From JBHENN01 sp046262015 (GTDB lineage Bacteria; Actinomycetota; CADDZG01; WHSQ01), in assembly GCA_046262015.1 (NCBI GenBank), contig JBHENN010000039.1:1-7541 (forward strand): 7,541 bases of DNA. The letters are read 5' to 3'. Numbering within the stretch: the first letter of the stretch is position 1; each line of letters opens with the position of its first letter. Below the pieces are notes generated by a model. That model was not told the origin of the DNA. It ran no database searches and saw only the letters and a program-made list of their open reading frames with translations. The translations under genes were made by a program, and so were the position numbers. Positions 1-6,514 of this stretch are shown here, one piece after another.

Positions 1-1146
1 GCGGAGCTCGCCCCGGCGCCGGTCCCACAGAGAGCTCGTCTCGATCGCGGACCCCTCCACGCGACCGGTGACTCCGACGATGTGGGCCACGCGCCGCCGA
101 CCCTGCCGGCGCTCGAGGTGCACGATGAGGTCGATACACCCCGCTACGGTCGGCACCACGAATGCGTGACTCACGTTCTCTCCCGCCAGCAGCGGCAGCG
201 TGGTCAGCTTCGTCAGCGCCTCGCGCGCATTGTTCGCGTGTATCGAGGTCATCCCGGGTAGCCCGGAGTTGAGCGCGACCAGGAGGTCCAGCGCTTCCTT
301 CTGCCGGACCTCTCCGACGATGATCCGGTCGGGTCGCATCCGAAGTGCTTCGGTGATCAGCCTGCGCAGATCGATCTCTCCGCGTCCTTCGAGGTTGGCC
401 TGACGGGTCTGCATGGCGACTACGTCGGGCAGCGGCACCTGGAGCTCGAAGACCTCTTCGCACGTGATGACGCGGTGGCGCGGCGGGATCGCGGCACCGA
501 GACAGTTGAGCATCGTCGTCTTCCCGCTCTGCGTGCCTCCCGACACGACGATGTTCATTCCCGCCTTCACAGCACCATCCAGGAAGCGGGCGGTTCGATC
601 GTCCAGCGAGCCGAGACGGACCAGCTCTTAGAACCGGTGTGCGCGCACGACGAACTTCCTGATGTTGACCGCCCAGTGCTTGCGCGTGACGTCCGGGATG
701 GCCACGTGCAGCCTCGACCCATCCACGAGTGTCGCGTCGACGAAGGGGGTGGAAAGGTCCAGCCTGCGACCACTCGACCGCAGCATCCGTTCGATCAGGT
801 CCTTGATCTCGCGCTCTGCGAGCACGAGGTTCGTGAGCATCTGCTGCCCGTCGCGCGCGCAGAACACCTTGCCCGGGCCATTTATCCAAACCTCCTCCAC
901 GGAGGGATCGTCGAGGAGCGGCTGAAGGGCGCCGAAACCGGCGACCCGGTCGAGCACCAGCTTGCGCAGACGGGCATGGTTCTCGATCCGCGGCAGGCTG
1001 CTCGAGCGCGTCCGGGTCTCGTAATCCCCGAGGACCTAGTCGACCAGAAGGGCCACGCTCGCCGGGCCTTCCTTCGAGGGGTCGACCCCCCGGCGCCGCA
1101 CGAGCTCCCGCACCTCCTCCTCGACGATCGCCAGCGAACGCTCCAC
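1..1146 (-). pseudogene. tadA: Tad pilus secretion ATPase TadA/CpaF, two in-frame stops, 3' end off window
   Basis: This is the hexameric secretion ATPase (PilT/VirB11 family) that powers Tad/Flp pilus assembly at the inner membrane. Read from GTG at 1146, one frame stays open to position 1 (382 codons) except for TAG at codon 37 (1036-1038) and TAA at codon 173 (628-630). Visible motifs are an N-terminal LAIVEEEVRELV helix, DPSVEEVWINGPG, GSRLHVAIP, the IRKF segment, Walker A GGTQSGKTT (about codons 203-211), the Asp/Glu-box region ITCEEVFELQ, Walker B-like RPDRIIVGEVR, and the His-box region MTSIHANNAREAL. The GTG start follows the cpaE stop directly and has GGAGG six bases upstream. The ATG at 1150 overlaps cpaE but is in the wrong frame. 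Each stop is one G-to-T change from a Glu codon (GAG, GAA), and no other lesion is seen. It could be a recent pseudogene or contain sequencing errors. Identity is very sure; pseudogene status is not. Confidence 0.9.
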
Positions 1147-2355
1147 TCATCTCCTCCCGGCGAGCCGCGTCAACAGGCCCCGAGCGCGTATATCCGCGCC
1201 CAGGGCGGCGGCCAGACCGCGGACCGCCGACGAGATGTCGGAGCCTCCCTTGATGCGCCCGACCGGCGTCGCGGTGCGGACGGAGCGGTCGCACTCGACG
1301 GGACGGTCGGGGACGTAAGCAACCGGTCGCTTCCCTAGGTGGCCGCGCAGCAGATCTCCGATCTCGCGCTCCTGGCCCGGGCGCACGCGGTTCGCGACGA
1401 TATAGATGTCGTCGACGTCGGCCAGCGACCGCAGCAGCGAGAACGACCACAGGAAGTTCTTCATCCCGATCGGATCGGCGCGACAGACGGCCACGATCTT
1501 GTCCGCGCCCGCGACCGTTGCGCGCGCGAGGCGATTCCTGCCCGCTCCGGCCCCGGGATAAGGCGACGGATCGGGTTCCAGGCAGAAGCCCACGTCGCAC
1601 ACCGCGAAGCGGAACGCGGCACGGGCGACAACCAGGAGCTGACGCCAGCCGAACTCGGACACCTCCGGCCACAGCTCCGCATGGGGAAGACCCGGTAGGA
1701 ACACCGGACCGTGTTCGCCGAGACGTCGAAGGTCGGCCGCCAGCCGGGCGGCATCCAGCTCTTCCTTCGCCGCCATCTGCGCCGCCCAGATGATCGTGGG
1801 CAGCTCCTCCACGACACCTGCGAGCTGCACCAGGTCGCCGCCATAGGGGTCGCCGTCGATCAGGAGCGTCTCGGGTTCTGCTGCCGCGAGCTGAACCGCC
1901 GTCTCGTACGCCAGCGTGGTCGTGCCGGGCGATCCCTTGGAGCCCCAGAAGGCGACCAGCTTGCCGCGCGGGGTGGACGGCTGCGTGGATACCGGCGGTG
2001 GCGGAGGCGCGTCCACCGCCACGCACGCTCGGACGAGCCTATCGACGGGCGCGTCGTGCGGCACCAGGATGACGCCCCAATCCCGCAGCCTGTCGGTCTC
2101 GTCCCCGGGCGCGCTCGAGAGGATCGTGCGGATCGCGGCCCGGGCGCATTCGTCGACGCACTGGCGATCGAGCCACCCGGGGATCCCCACTATCAAGACG
2201 GCGTCGACCGCGGCGCCGCGCGCGGCCGCCAGCATCTCGACTCGATCGACGCAGCGCAGGACGACTTCTACCTCGTCGCGGTCGTTCAGAGCGGCAGCTA
2301 CGGCGGCTTCGCGGTCGGGGTCGCCGGCAACCGTCACCACCCTCGCGCAACTCAT
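1147..2355 (-). CDS. cpaE: CpaE/TadZ-like MinD/ParA-family ATPase of Tad pilus
   Basis: This 402-aa protein belongs to the CpaE/TadZ group, which helps localise the Tad pilus machine at the cytoplasmic face of the membrane. Residues 1-115 look like a degenerate receiver-type domain (VVTVAGDPD, DAVLIVGIPGW). A proline-rich linker (about 116-128) leads to a MinD/ParA-like domain. Its deviant P-loop is KGSPGTTT (140-147): the first lysine, typical of the deviant Walker A, is kept, but the position of the usual second lysine is threonine. This is common in CpaE-type proteins. LLIDGDPYGGDL (164-175) and FAVCDVGFCLE match the following ParA motifs. The ATG overlaps the cpaB stop by four bases (ATGA), and tadA begins directly after the TGA stop, so the three genes form one translationally coupled operon. 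The frame is intact. Confidence 0.88.
   Translation of the reverse strand: MSCARVVTVAGDPDREAAVAAALNDRDEVEVVLRCVDRVEMLAAARGAAVDAVLIVGIPGWLDRQCVDECARAAIRTILSSAPGDETDRLRDWGVILVPHDAPVDRLVRACVAVDAPPPPPVSTQPSTPRGKLVAFWGSKGSPGTTTLAYETAVQLAAAEPETLLIDGDPYGGDLVQLAGVVEELPTIIWAAQMAAKEELDAARLAADLRRLGEHGPVFLPGLPHAELWPEVSEFGWRQLLVVARAAFRFAVCDVGFCLEPDPSPYPGAGAGRNRLARATVAGADKIVAVCRADPIGMKNFLWSFSLLRSLADVDDIYIVANRVRPGQEREIGDLLRGHLGKRPVAYVPDRPVECDRSVRTATPVGRIKGGSDISSAVRGLAAALGADIRARGLLTRLAGRR
1151..1157 (-). promoter_or_regulatory. Shine-Dalgarno deciding the GTG start of tadA
   Basis: The minus strand reads GGAGGAG here, inside the last codons of cpaE. The GGAGG core lies six bases before GTG at 1146. That start opens the frame with all the ATPase motifs, whereas the ATG at 1150 opens a frame with no family resemblance. 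Confidence 0.6.
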
Positions 2356-3029
2356 CGGAAGTCCTCGGTGGTAACCGAGTCGGCCGACGCCGAGCTCCCG
2401 GTGCCGTCGACGCGCACGATGTCGATCTGCGCGATCCGCACCGCGTGGGCGATGCGAAGGGCATCGTCGGGGGTGACCGAAACCGTAACGCCGACGGAAG
2501 CCTCGTCGTCCAGAGTGAAAGTGCTGGCGGTCACCAACGCGGTTATCTCCACGGAGCGCACCAGCAGTACGGTCCGCGCGGTCGCATCGCCTCCATCGAA
2601 GGTGGCAAGCACATCGATACGGTCACCGGGACGCAGCGCGCTCCCCACGGCGTGCTCCGGGGTGACAGGGATCGTGATCGACCGGGCGGAGGCGCCGGCC
2701 GCTTCGGGGGCGAGCCATCCGGCCGGGATGAGCTCGCCGGCCCTGACCGCGCGCGTGACGACATCCCCCTCGAGGTCCCTGGCAGCTCCCACATACGCCC
2801 CCCTGAGATCGTCCGGCAGGCGCACCTCCGCGACCCTCAGGTCCCCGCGGGTCAACGCGTGGTCGGTGGGCAGATCGCGCGTCGCCGCCCACATCTCGTG
2901 GGTCGTCTTTCCGGTGCTCAGCAGGCGGTGGCCGAGCAGGAAGGACAGCGAGAAGAGGAGCAACCCGAGAAGGGTCCGGGCGTTGATCCAGGTCGGCCGC
3001 GTCAGCGTCGCGGCGTGGGGAACGTCCAT
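2352..3029 (-). CDS. cpaB: CpaB/RcpC-like Tad pilus assembly protein (SAF domain)
   Basis: This is a 225-aa protein. One N-terminal membrane helix (about 18-34, LLGLLLFSLSFLLG) is followed by a SAF domain (about 45-107; ATRDLPTDHALTRGDL, then VVTRAVRAGELIPAGWL). An RcpC/CpaB-type domain follows (about 115-207; SITIPVTPEHAVGSALRPGDRIDVLATF, ending VTVSVTPDDALRIAHAVRIAQIDIV). CpaB/RcpC proteins work on the periplasmic or outer face during Flp pilus export. I chose ATG at 3029 because the membrane helix then sits at the expected place and GGAGG lies 11 bases upstream. The frame extends open to 3200, but that extension crosses the divergent promoter region and adds unlike sequence. It is the first gene of the visible operon and overlaps cpaE by four bases. 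Confidence 0.85.
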   Translation of the reverse strand: MDVPHAATLTRPTWINARTLLGLLLFSLSFLLGHRLLSTGKTTHEMWAATRDLPTDHALTRGDLRVAEVRLPDDLRGAYVGAARDLEGDVVTRAVRAGELIPAGWLAPEAAGASARSITIPVTPEHAVGSALRPGDRIDVLATFDGGDATARTVLLVRSVEITALVTASTFTLDDEASVGVTVSVTPDDALRIAHAVRIAQIDIVRVDGTGSSASADSVTTEDFR

Positions 3030-3071
3030 GATCGCTCCGACCTCCGATCGGTTAACGGCGACGAGCTCGCT

Positions 3072-3086
3072 CAAACACGCGTAAAC
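3072..3086. promoter_or_regulatory. Candidate regulatory box CAAACACGCGT, copy 1
   Basis: The 11-mer CAAACACGCGT (3072-3082) lies in the roughly 100-bp gap between cpaB (-) and the helix-turn-helix gene (+). Together with the following bases it reads AAAC-ACGCGT-AAAC, a direct repeat of AAAC with a 10-bp period. The same 11-mer recurs at 3990-4000 in the other divergent intergenic region. The role is a guess. I found no convincing -35/-10 pair for either flanking gene. Confidence 0.3.
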
Positions 3087-3132
3087 GTCCGCTATCCATG
3101 GATTGGCTGGAATCGGGTGATATCGTGAAGGC

Positions 3133-3411
3133 ATGTCTCGCGCCGCCAAGGGATCCGGCGACTCGACCCGGCCGTCGTCCACCGTCGAGCCCCGCTTCAT
3201 GACGCTGGAGGAGGTCGCCGTCTATCTCGCGGTCAGTGTTCCGCAGGCATACGCGCTCGTCCGCTCCGGCGAGCTTCCGGCGATAAAGATCGGCGGGCGC
3301 GGCGTGTGGAGGATCGACCGGCAACAGCTCGATGCCTACATCGATCGGCTCCACCGGGAGACCAAGAGCTGGGCTAAGGCCCATCCGCTGAATCCTCGCC
3401 CGTCGCGCTGA
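3133..3411 (+). CDS. Small excisionase/BldC-like helix-turn-helix DNA-binding protein
   Basis: This 92-aa protein has a winged-helix HTH_17-type domain at about residues 22-72. The segment FMTLEEVAVYLAVSVPQAY is the first helix and turn, VRSGELPAIKIG leads into the wing, and VWRIDRQQLDAYID closes the domain. The family includes phage excisionases and the actinobacterial developmental regulator BldC; here the context is chromosomal, not phage. ATG at 3133 has GAAGG five to six bases upstream, and an internal Met (residue 23) is an alternative start. It is transcribed divergently from the Tad operon, so it could regulate that operon (inference). Its 3' end overlaps the convergent gene 3374-3889 by 38 bp. 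Confidence 0.78.
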   Translation: MSRAAKGSGDSTRPSSTVEPRFMTLEEVAVYLAVSVPQAYALVRSGELPAIKIGGRGVWRIDRQQLDAYIDRLHRETKSWAKAHPLNPRPSR

Positions 3412-3889
3412 TAGCGGTGGCGGCGCGGATCGCGCCATGAGCGATCACGGCTTCGCCGCTGCGGGTGACCACCGCCACGTGGTCGCTCGTGGCGCGCACC
3501 AGTCTGCCCGCCAGCGTCGTTTCGACCGTCTTGACCTGCACAGATGCTCCGGCCCGGCACCACGAGCGCAGGACCTCGAGGAGAGATCGGGGCTCCAGCC
3601 CGGGCGGTGCGTCGCCGTCGTCGGCCACTGCCACCGCAGCGCGGAACGGCACCAGCGTTCCCCCGCGCGGGCCGACCCGAAAGTGATCGGGCCCTAGTGA
3701 GTAGATGTGAAGCAACGCTCCGCCGAGGTGCACTCGGCCCCCACGCACGCGGAATACGTCGGCCAGAGCCCGGTCCTGCAGGAAGCTGAAGGCAAGGTCG
3801 CTCGCGGCTTCGTCCTCGGCGCGGGCGACCGCCGCGTCGAACGACGCGTCGAGCGAGACGAACAGCCCATCGAACCCGTAGCCCGCCAC
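3374..3889 (-). CDS. Conserved-looking hypothetical protein with two beta-barrel-like segments
   Basis: I do not recognise this 171-aa protein by name. It is soluble, with no signal peptide or membrane helix. An acidic, Ala-rich N-terminal helix (about 14-40, AAVARAEDEAASDLAFSFL) is followed by two similar strand-rich stretches: about 52-85 (FRVRGGRVHLGG...HFRVGPRGGTLVPFRAAVAV) and about 117-160 (VQVKTVETTLAGRLVRATSDHVAVV...HGAIRAATAI). Each has the rhythm of a small SH3/LSm-like barrel ending in an alanine-rich strand. Actinobacteria often carry proteins with two such repeats near BldC-like regulators (general recollection, not checked). The start is GTG at 3889 with a modest GGTGAG just upstream. 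The stop is TAG at 3374-3376, inside the 3' end of the HTH gene. Confidence 0.6.
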   Translation of the reverse strand: MAGYGFDGLFVSLDASFDAAVARAEDEAASDLAFSFLQDRALADVFRVRGGRVHLGGALLHIYSLGPDHFRVGPRGGTLVPFRAAVAVADDGDAPPGLEPRSLLEVLRSWCRAGASVQVKTVETTLAGRLVRATSDHVAVVTRSGEAVIAHGAIRAATAISATGEDSADGP

Positions 3890-3975
3890 TTCTCACCCAC
3901 CCAACCGCTCCCAAGACCCGGCCCATCGTGGCACGACGTGTGGCGCACAGGCAAGGAAAATGTTTCGCGCTCTCG

Positions 3976-4004
3976 TTGACAGAAAGGGGCAAACACGCGT
4001 GAAT
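3976..4004 (+). promoter_or_regulatory. Possible promoter of the LysM gene, overlapping box copy 2
   Basis: TTGACA at 3976-3981 matches the sigma70-type -35 consensus exactly. Seventeen bases on, GTGAAT (3999-4004) is a weak -10. The second copy of CAAACACGCGT (3990-4000) fills the spacer, where a bound protein could block or help polymerase. The site is about 50 bp before the LysM start. The -35 match is seen directly; promoter function is inferred. Confidence 0.35.
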
Positions 4005-4051
4005 GTGGTTCACAAGACGCACTACGGGTCAAGCGGAAGGACATCGGCGCC

Positions 4052-4924
4052 ATGCTCGAAGCGACGCTGGGAGGCCTGCTGGAACGTCTCGCCCTGGGTG
4101 CCGCGATCAGCAGCTCGGCGGCCTGCCTCGGGATCGCCGTGCGGCGAGGCCGCCGGCCATCGGTTGCTCCCGGCGCCGCGGTGGCCCGCGCCACGCGTGG
4201 CCGCCATCGGATCGCCGTGGCCGCCGCGCGACGAGGCGCGCGGCGCGTCATGCGCGTCGCAGCCGGACGCGGACTGCCTCTCCTCGGATTCCTGATGGCG
4301 TTGCCTCCTGCCGGAGCTAGAGAGCGTGCGCCGGTACCCCCCGCCCGGCGCCGCCTCGCTCCGGTTGCGCCTTGGTCCCAGTCGAGCGGGTTCTCTCCTC
4401 CTCACCCGCTCGACAGGACCGGGGCTGAACCGTCGGGAGGCGGGGCGAGGCCGGCTCCGATCCCGGCGCGCCGGGGCGCGGGACCGGGCGCCGGCGTTCA
4501 GCCTCCGTGGGAGCGCCCTCATCCTGCGATCCACCCGGAGCGGCGAGAGGCTCCCGAGTACCCGCTCTTCCCGCGGATCGCTCGAGATCCGGACCGGACC
4601 CGAGCAGAAGAGCGAGCGGACCGTCTGACCGCGATGGGCCGCCACCCGGCAGGTACCGGGCTCTCACCCGCGCGCACGCTGCATACCGGCGCCCCTCGCC
4701 CGGACACGGCCGGCGCTCCTCCTTCGCTCCGGCATGCAACCCATTACGTGGTTCGCAGGGGGGACAGCTTGTGGACGATCGCCGCGCGCGCTCTCGGCTC
4801 CGACGACCCCACGCGCGTCGTGCGCTACTGGCCCGTGCTGTTCCGGTCGAACCGGGATTCGCTGGGTCCCGACCCCCACCTCATCTTTCCCGGTCAGGTG
4901 CTACGACTGCCCCGACGCGATTAG
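4052..4924 (+). CDS. Membrane-anchored LysM-domain protein
   Basis: This 290-aa protein has a C-terminal LysM domain (about 230-287) that starts HYVVRRGDSLWTIAARALG and ends IFPGQVLRLP. LysM binds N-acetylglucosamine-containing glycans such as peptidoglycan. The N-terminus has two hydrophobic stretches (about 10-28 and 74-88) separated by a strongly Arg-rich segment, which suggests a membrane hairpin. Residues about 90-225 are a low-complexity Pro/Arg/Ala-rich spacer. ATG at 4052 has GGAAGGA ten bases upstream. The layout suggests a protein that spans the membrane and reaches into the cell wall. The next gene downstream has a CpaB-like domain, so a role with the pilus or envelope machinery is plausible but inferred. 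The stop is TAG. Confidence 0.78.
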   Translation: MLEATLGGLLERLALGAAISSSAACLGIAVRRGRRPSVAPGAAVARATRGRHRIAVAAARRGARRVMRVAAGRGLPLLGFLMALPPAGARERAPVPPARRRLAPVAPWSQSSGFSPPHPLDRTGAEPSGGGARPAPIPARRGAGPGAGVQPPWERPHPAIHPERREAPEYPLFPRIARDPDRTRAEERADRLTAMGRHPAGTGLSPARTLHTGAPRPDTAGAPPSLRHATHYVVRRGDSLWTIAARALGSDDPTRVVRYWPVLFRSNRDSLGPDPHLIFPGQVLRLPRRD

Positions 4925-4951
4925 CGCGACCGGTCTCCTGGGAGGGCGTGC

Positions 4952-5035
4952 ATGACGGTACCCGGGAGCGCGGCCCAGACCGGCTGCGCCCTCTCAGGAC
5001 CCACCGACCCCGGCCCTTGCAGAGGCCGGGGATGA
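4952..5035 (+). CDS. Possible 27-codon leader ORF coupled to the next gene
   Basis: The ORF runs from ATG at 4952 to TGA at 5033-5035 and encodes MTVPGSAAQTGC followed by a Pro/Gly-rich tail with a second Cys. It has the best Shine-Dalgarno nearby: GGGAGGG at 4940-4946, six bases from ATG by its GGAGG core. Its stop overlaps the ATG of the next gene as ATGA, the usual sign of translational coupling. The rival reading is that this ribosome binding site serves GTG at 4948, which would start a 195-aa form of the next protein, but that spacing would be only two bases. No known family is recognised. Confidence 0.35.
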   Translation: MTVPGSAAQTGCALSGPTDPGPCRGRG

Positions 5036-5535
5036 TCCCGGCACGCATGGTTCGGCTGGTCGTGGGAGCTACCGCCGTCGGAGCGTTGCTGTGGGCCCTC
5101 GTCCCTCCCCCCGATGCCGAGACCCCCGCACCCGCGTCGCCCTCGGAGTCGGTTCGCTCGTCCACCCCCTCCGAGGCACCGTCTCAATGGGGCCGGCCCG
5201 CGCCCTCCGAGCTCGCGGCACAGCCCCCCGAGGCGGGAGCGAGACCCCACGGCCGACGTGCTCCGGTGGGTTACGCGATCGCGGTTCCCGAGCTCCAGGG
5301 CCTACCGCCCGACGCGTCGCCCGGCACCCACCTCGAGGTATGGGTGGCGTGGGACCCGCCGGTGACCGACCAGCCCCGGATCCAGCGCCTGCTGCCGGAT
5401 GTTGTCTTGCAGAGGATCGTTGCCCCGACGACACCCGGGGCACCCCCGGTCGCCCTGCTGCTGGTGCCGCGCAAGAGCATGACCGACCTGTTGTGGGGGG
5501 ACCGATATGGCGCGCTCAGCGTCACCGTCCCCTAG
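5032..5535 (+). CDS. Small membrane protein with RcpC/CpaB-like C-terminal domain
   Basis: This 167-aa protein has one N-terminal membrane helix (about 8-24, RLVVGATAVGALLWALV) and a Pro/Ser/Glu-rich linker (about 26-77). The C-terminal domain (78-167) has the layout of the RcpC/CpaB domain: APVGYAIAVPELQG at the start, PGTHLEVWVAW in the PGDRVDVL position, DVVLQRIVAP, then PVALLLVPRKSMTDLLWGDRYGALSV in the place of the closing VTLLVTPEEAERLALA-type helix and strand. No SAF domain is present. Function is not known; a partner role to CpaB or the preceding LysM protein is inferred. ATG at 5032 overlaps the stop of a 27-codon ORF. An in-frame GTG at 4948 and ATG at 5047 are alternative starts. 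The stop is TAG. Confidence 0.55.
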   Translation: MIPARMVRLVVGATAVGALLWALVPPPDAETPAPASPSESVRSSTPSEAPSQWGRPAPSELAAQPPEAGARPHGRRAPVGYAIAVPELQGLPPDASPGTHLEVWVAWDPPVTDQPRIQRLLPDVVLQRIVAPTTPGAPPVALLLVPRKSMTDLLWGDRYGALSVTVP

Positions 5536-5576
5536 GAAAGGGTTCCGGCCGGGGCGGAACGGGCCAGCCGGGCGCG

Positions 5577-5602
5577 GAGAAGCCGCCCGAAGGCGGCTTC
5601 TC
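5577..5602 (-). terminator. Intrinsic-type hairpin with UUCG tetraloop ending the rRNA operon
   Basis: This is a perfect 11-bp inverted repeat (GAGAAGCCGCC / GGCGGCTTCTC) with a 4-base loop. On the minus strand the loop is UUCG closed by C-G, an extra-stable tetraloop. It lies just 3' of 5S. No U tract follows on the minus strand; on the plus strand a short GTTTG follows. It sits between convergent transcripts (the gene ending at 5535 and the rRNA operon) and could serve both. Confidence 0.75.
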
Positions 5603-5610
5603 GTTTGAAA

Positions 5611-5730
5611 GATCCCGGCGGCGACCTACTCTCCCACCCAGTCTCCCAGGCAGTACCATCGGCGCTGGAGGGCTTAACTTCTGGGTTCGGAATGGGACCA
5701 GGTGTGACCCCTCCGCTATAGCCACCGGAA
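5611..5730 (-). rRNA. rrf: 5S ribosomal RNA
   Basis: The minus strand carries the conserved 5S core: GGGUCACACCUG, CCCAUUCCGAACCCAGAAG, UUAAGCCCUCCAGCGCCGAUGG and the 3' part GGGAGAGUAGGUCGCCGCC. The termini pair as helix I (CCGGUGGC with GCCGCCGG, extended by two pairs), which sets the ends to within a few bases. It lies about 108 nt downstream of 23S and is followed by the hairpin at 5577-5602. Confidence 0.95.
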
Positions 5731-6142
5731 ACTTGCCACAACCCCCGTCGGCTGCGCCGGCCGGGAGCTGCGAGTTCCTATTCGATTGTCAAAGCCGTTC
5801 AGGACGAACCTTGAACGCTCCAGAGCGAGCGCGAGCAAAACCAAGTCCTCGGCCTATTAGTACCGGTCGGCTGAACACATTGCTGTGCTTACACCTCCGG
5901 CCTATCAACCTTGTCGTCTAGCAAGGGGCCTTACCCGGTTACCCGGTGGGAGATCTCATCTTGAAGTCGGCTTCGCACTTAGATGCTTTCAGCGCTTATC
6001 CGATCCGCACGTAGCTAAACAGCGTGCCCTTGGCAAGACAACTGTCACACTAGAGGTGCGTCCGTCCCGGTCCTCTCGTACTAGGGACAGCTCTTCTCAA
6101 ATCTCCTACGCCCGCGGAGGATAGGGACCGAACTGTCTCACG

Positions 6143-6432
6143 CATGTTGTTCTCACGTTTCCGTGAGCACTGACTATGTCTTCACCCTCTTTCGAGGGGC
6201 CGGCGTGTTATGGGCTTCCTAGATTTGTCTTTCGACAGAGAGGCCCATCTCCTCGTCGGCTGGTGACGAGGAAGTCGATACAGGGACACATGCCACCGTC
6301 ACTCGTTGAGCGTTAGGTGTTTCGCATGGTCTTCCCTCGGCGTTGCCCTTCTCACGTTCGGAGAGTGAGTGAGGGTTTCGCCGATATAAGCCGGTGAGCA
6401 CCCACAGATTGCTCCGTGGGGACGCCAGATTG
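6143..6432 (-). ncRNA. Group I intron in 23S after U2593 (no ORF), 290 nt
   Basis: The insertion splits AACGU|CGUGAG of 23S. The 5' exon ends in U and the insert ends in G, as group I introns require. P1 can form between exon ACGU and the internal guide GCGU (6425-6422), leaving the diagnostic U.G wobble at the splice site. P2 is the hairpin at 6401-6420. A 7-bp hairpin at 6251-6271 and GAAA-capped hairpins at 6185-6198 and 6226-6237 follow. GAAGACAUAGUC (6183-6172) matches the J8/7-P7 3' strand seen in phage T4 td-type introns. P9 is a 6-bp GAAA-capped hairpin at 6152-6167, nine nt from the 3' end. I could not assign the 5' strand of P7 or all of P3/P4/P6. No reading frame of note is present. 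The site is that of the Chlamydomonas chloroplast Cr.LSU intron. Confidence 0.88.
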
Positions 6433-6440
6433 ACGTTCTA

Positions 6441-6492
<52 letters not shown>

Positions 6493-6514
6493 GCTCCAGC
6501 CCCAGGATGCGACG

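Noticed and set aside
628..1038. Reassigned stop codons (TAG/TAA read as Glu) as an explanation for the tadA stops.
   Set aside because: The genes ending at 4924, 5535 and 3374 use TAG as natural stops, and no other internal TAG or TAA is seen in the intact genes, so recoding is unlikely.
475..1338. Long plus-strand ORF of 287 aa opposite tadA and the end of cpaE.
   Set aside because: It is a shadow of minus-strand genes with clear motifs. Its product is His/Arg/Pro-rich and matches no family.
1711..3084. Plus-strand ORF of 457 aa opposite cpaE and cpaB.
   Set aside because: It lies over two intact, coupled, recognisable minus-strand genes, and high GC creates such open antisense frames.
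3133..3411. The excisionase-like gene as a sign of a prophage or integrated element.
   Set aside because: No integrase, attachment repeats or phage genes are seen, and this HTH type is common as a chromosomal regulator in actinobacteria.
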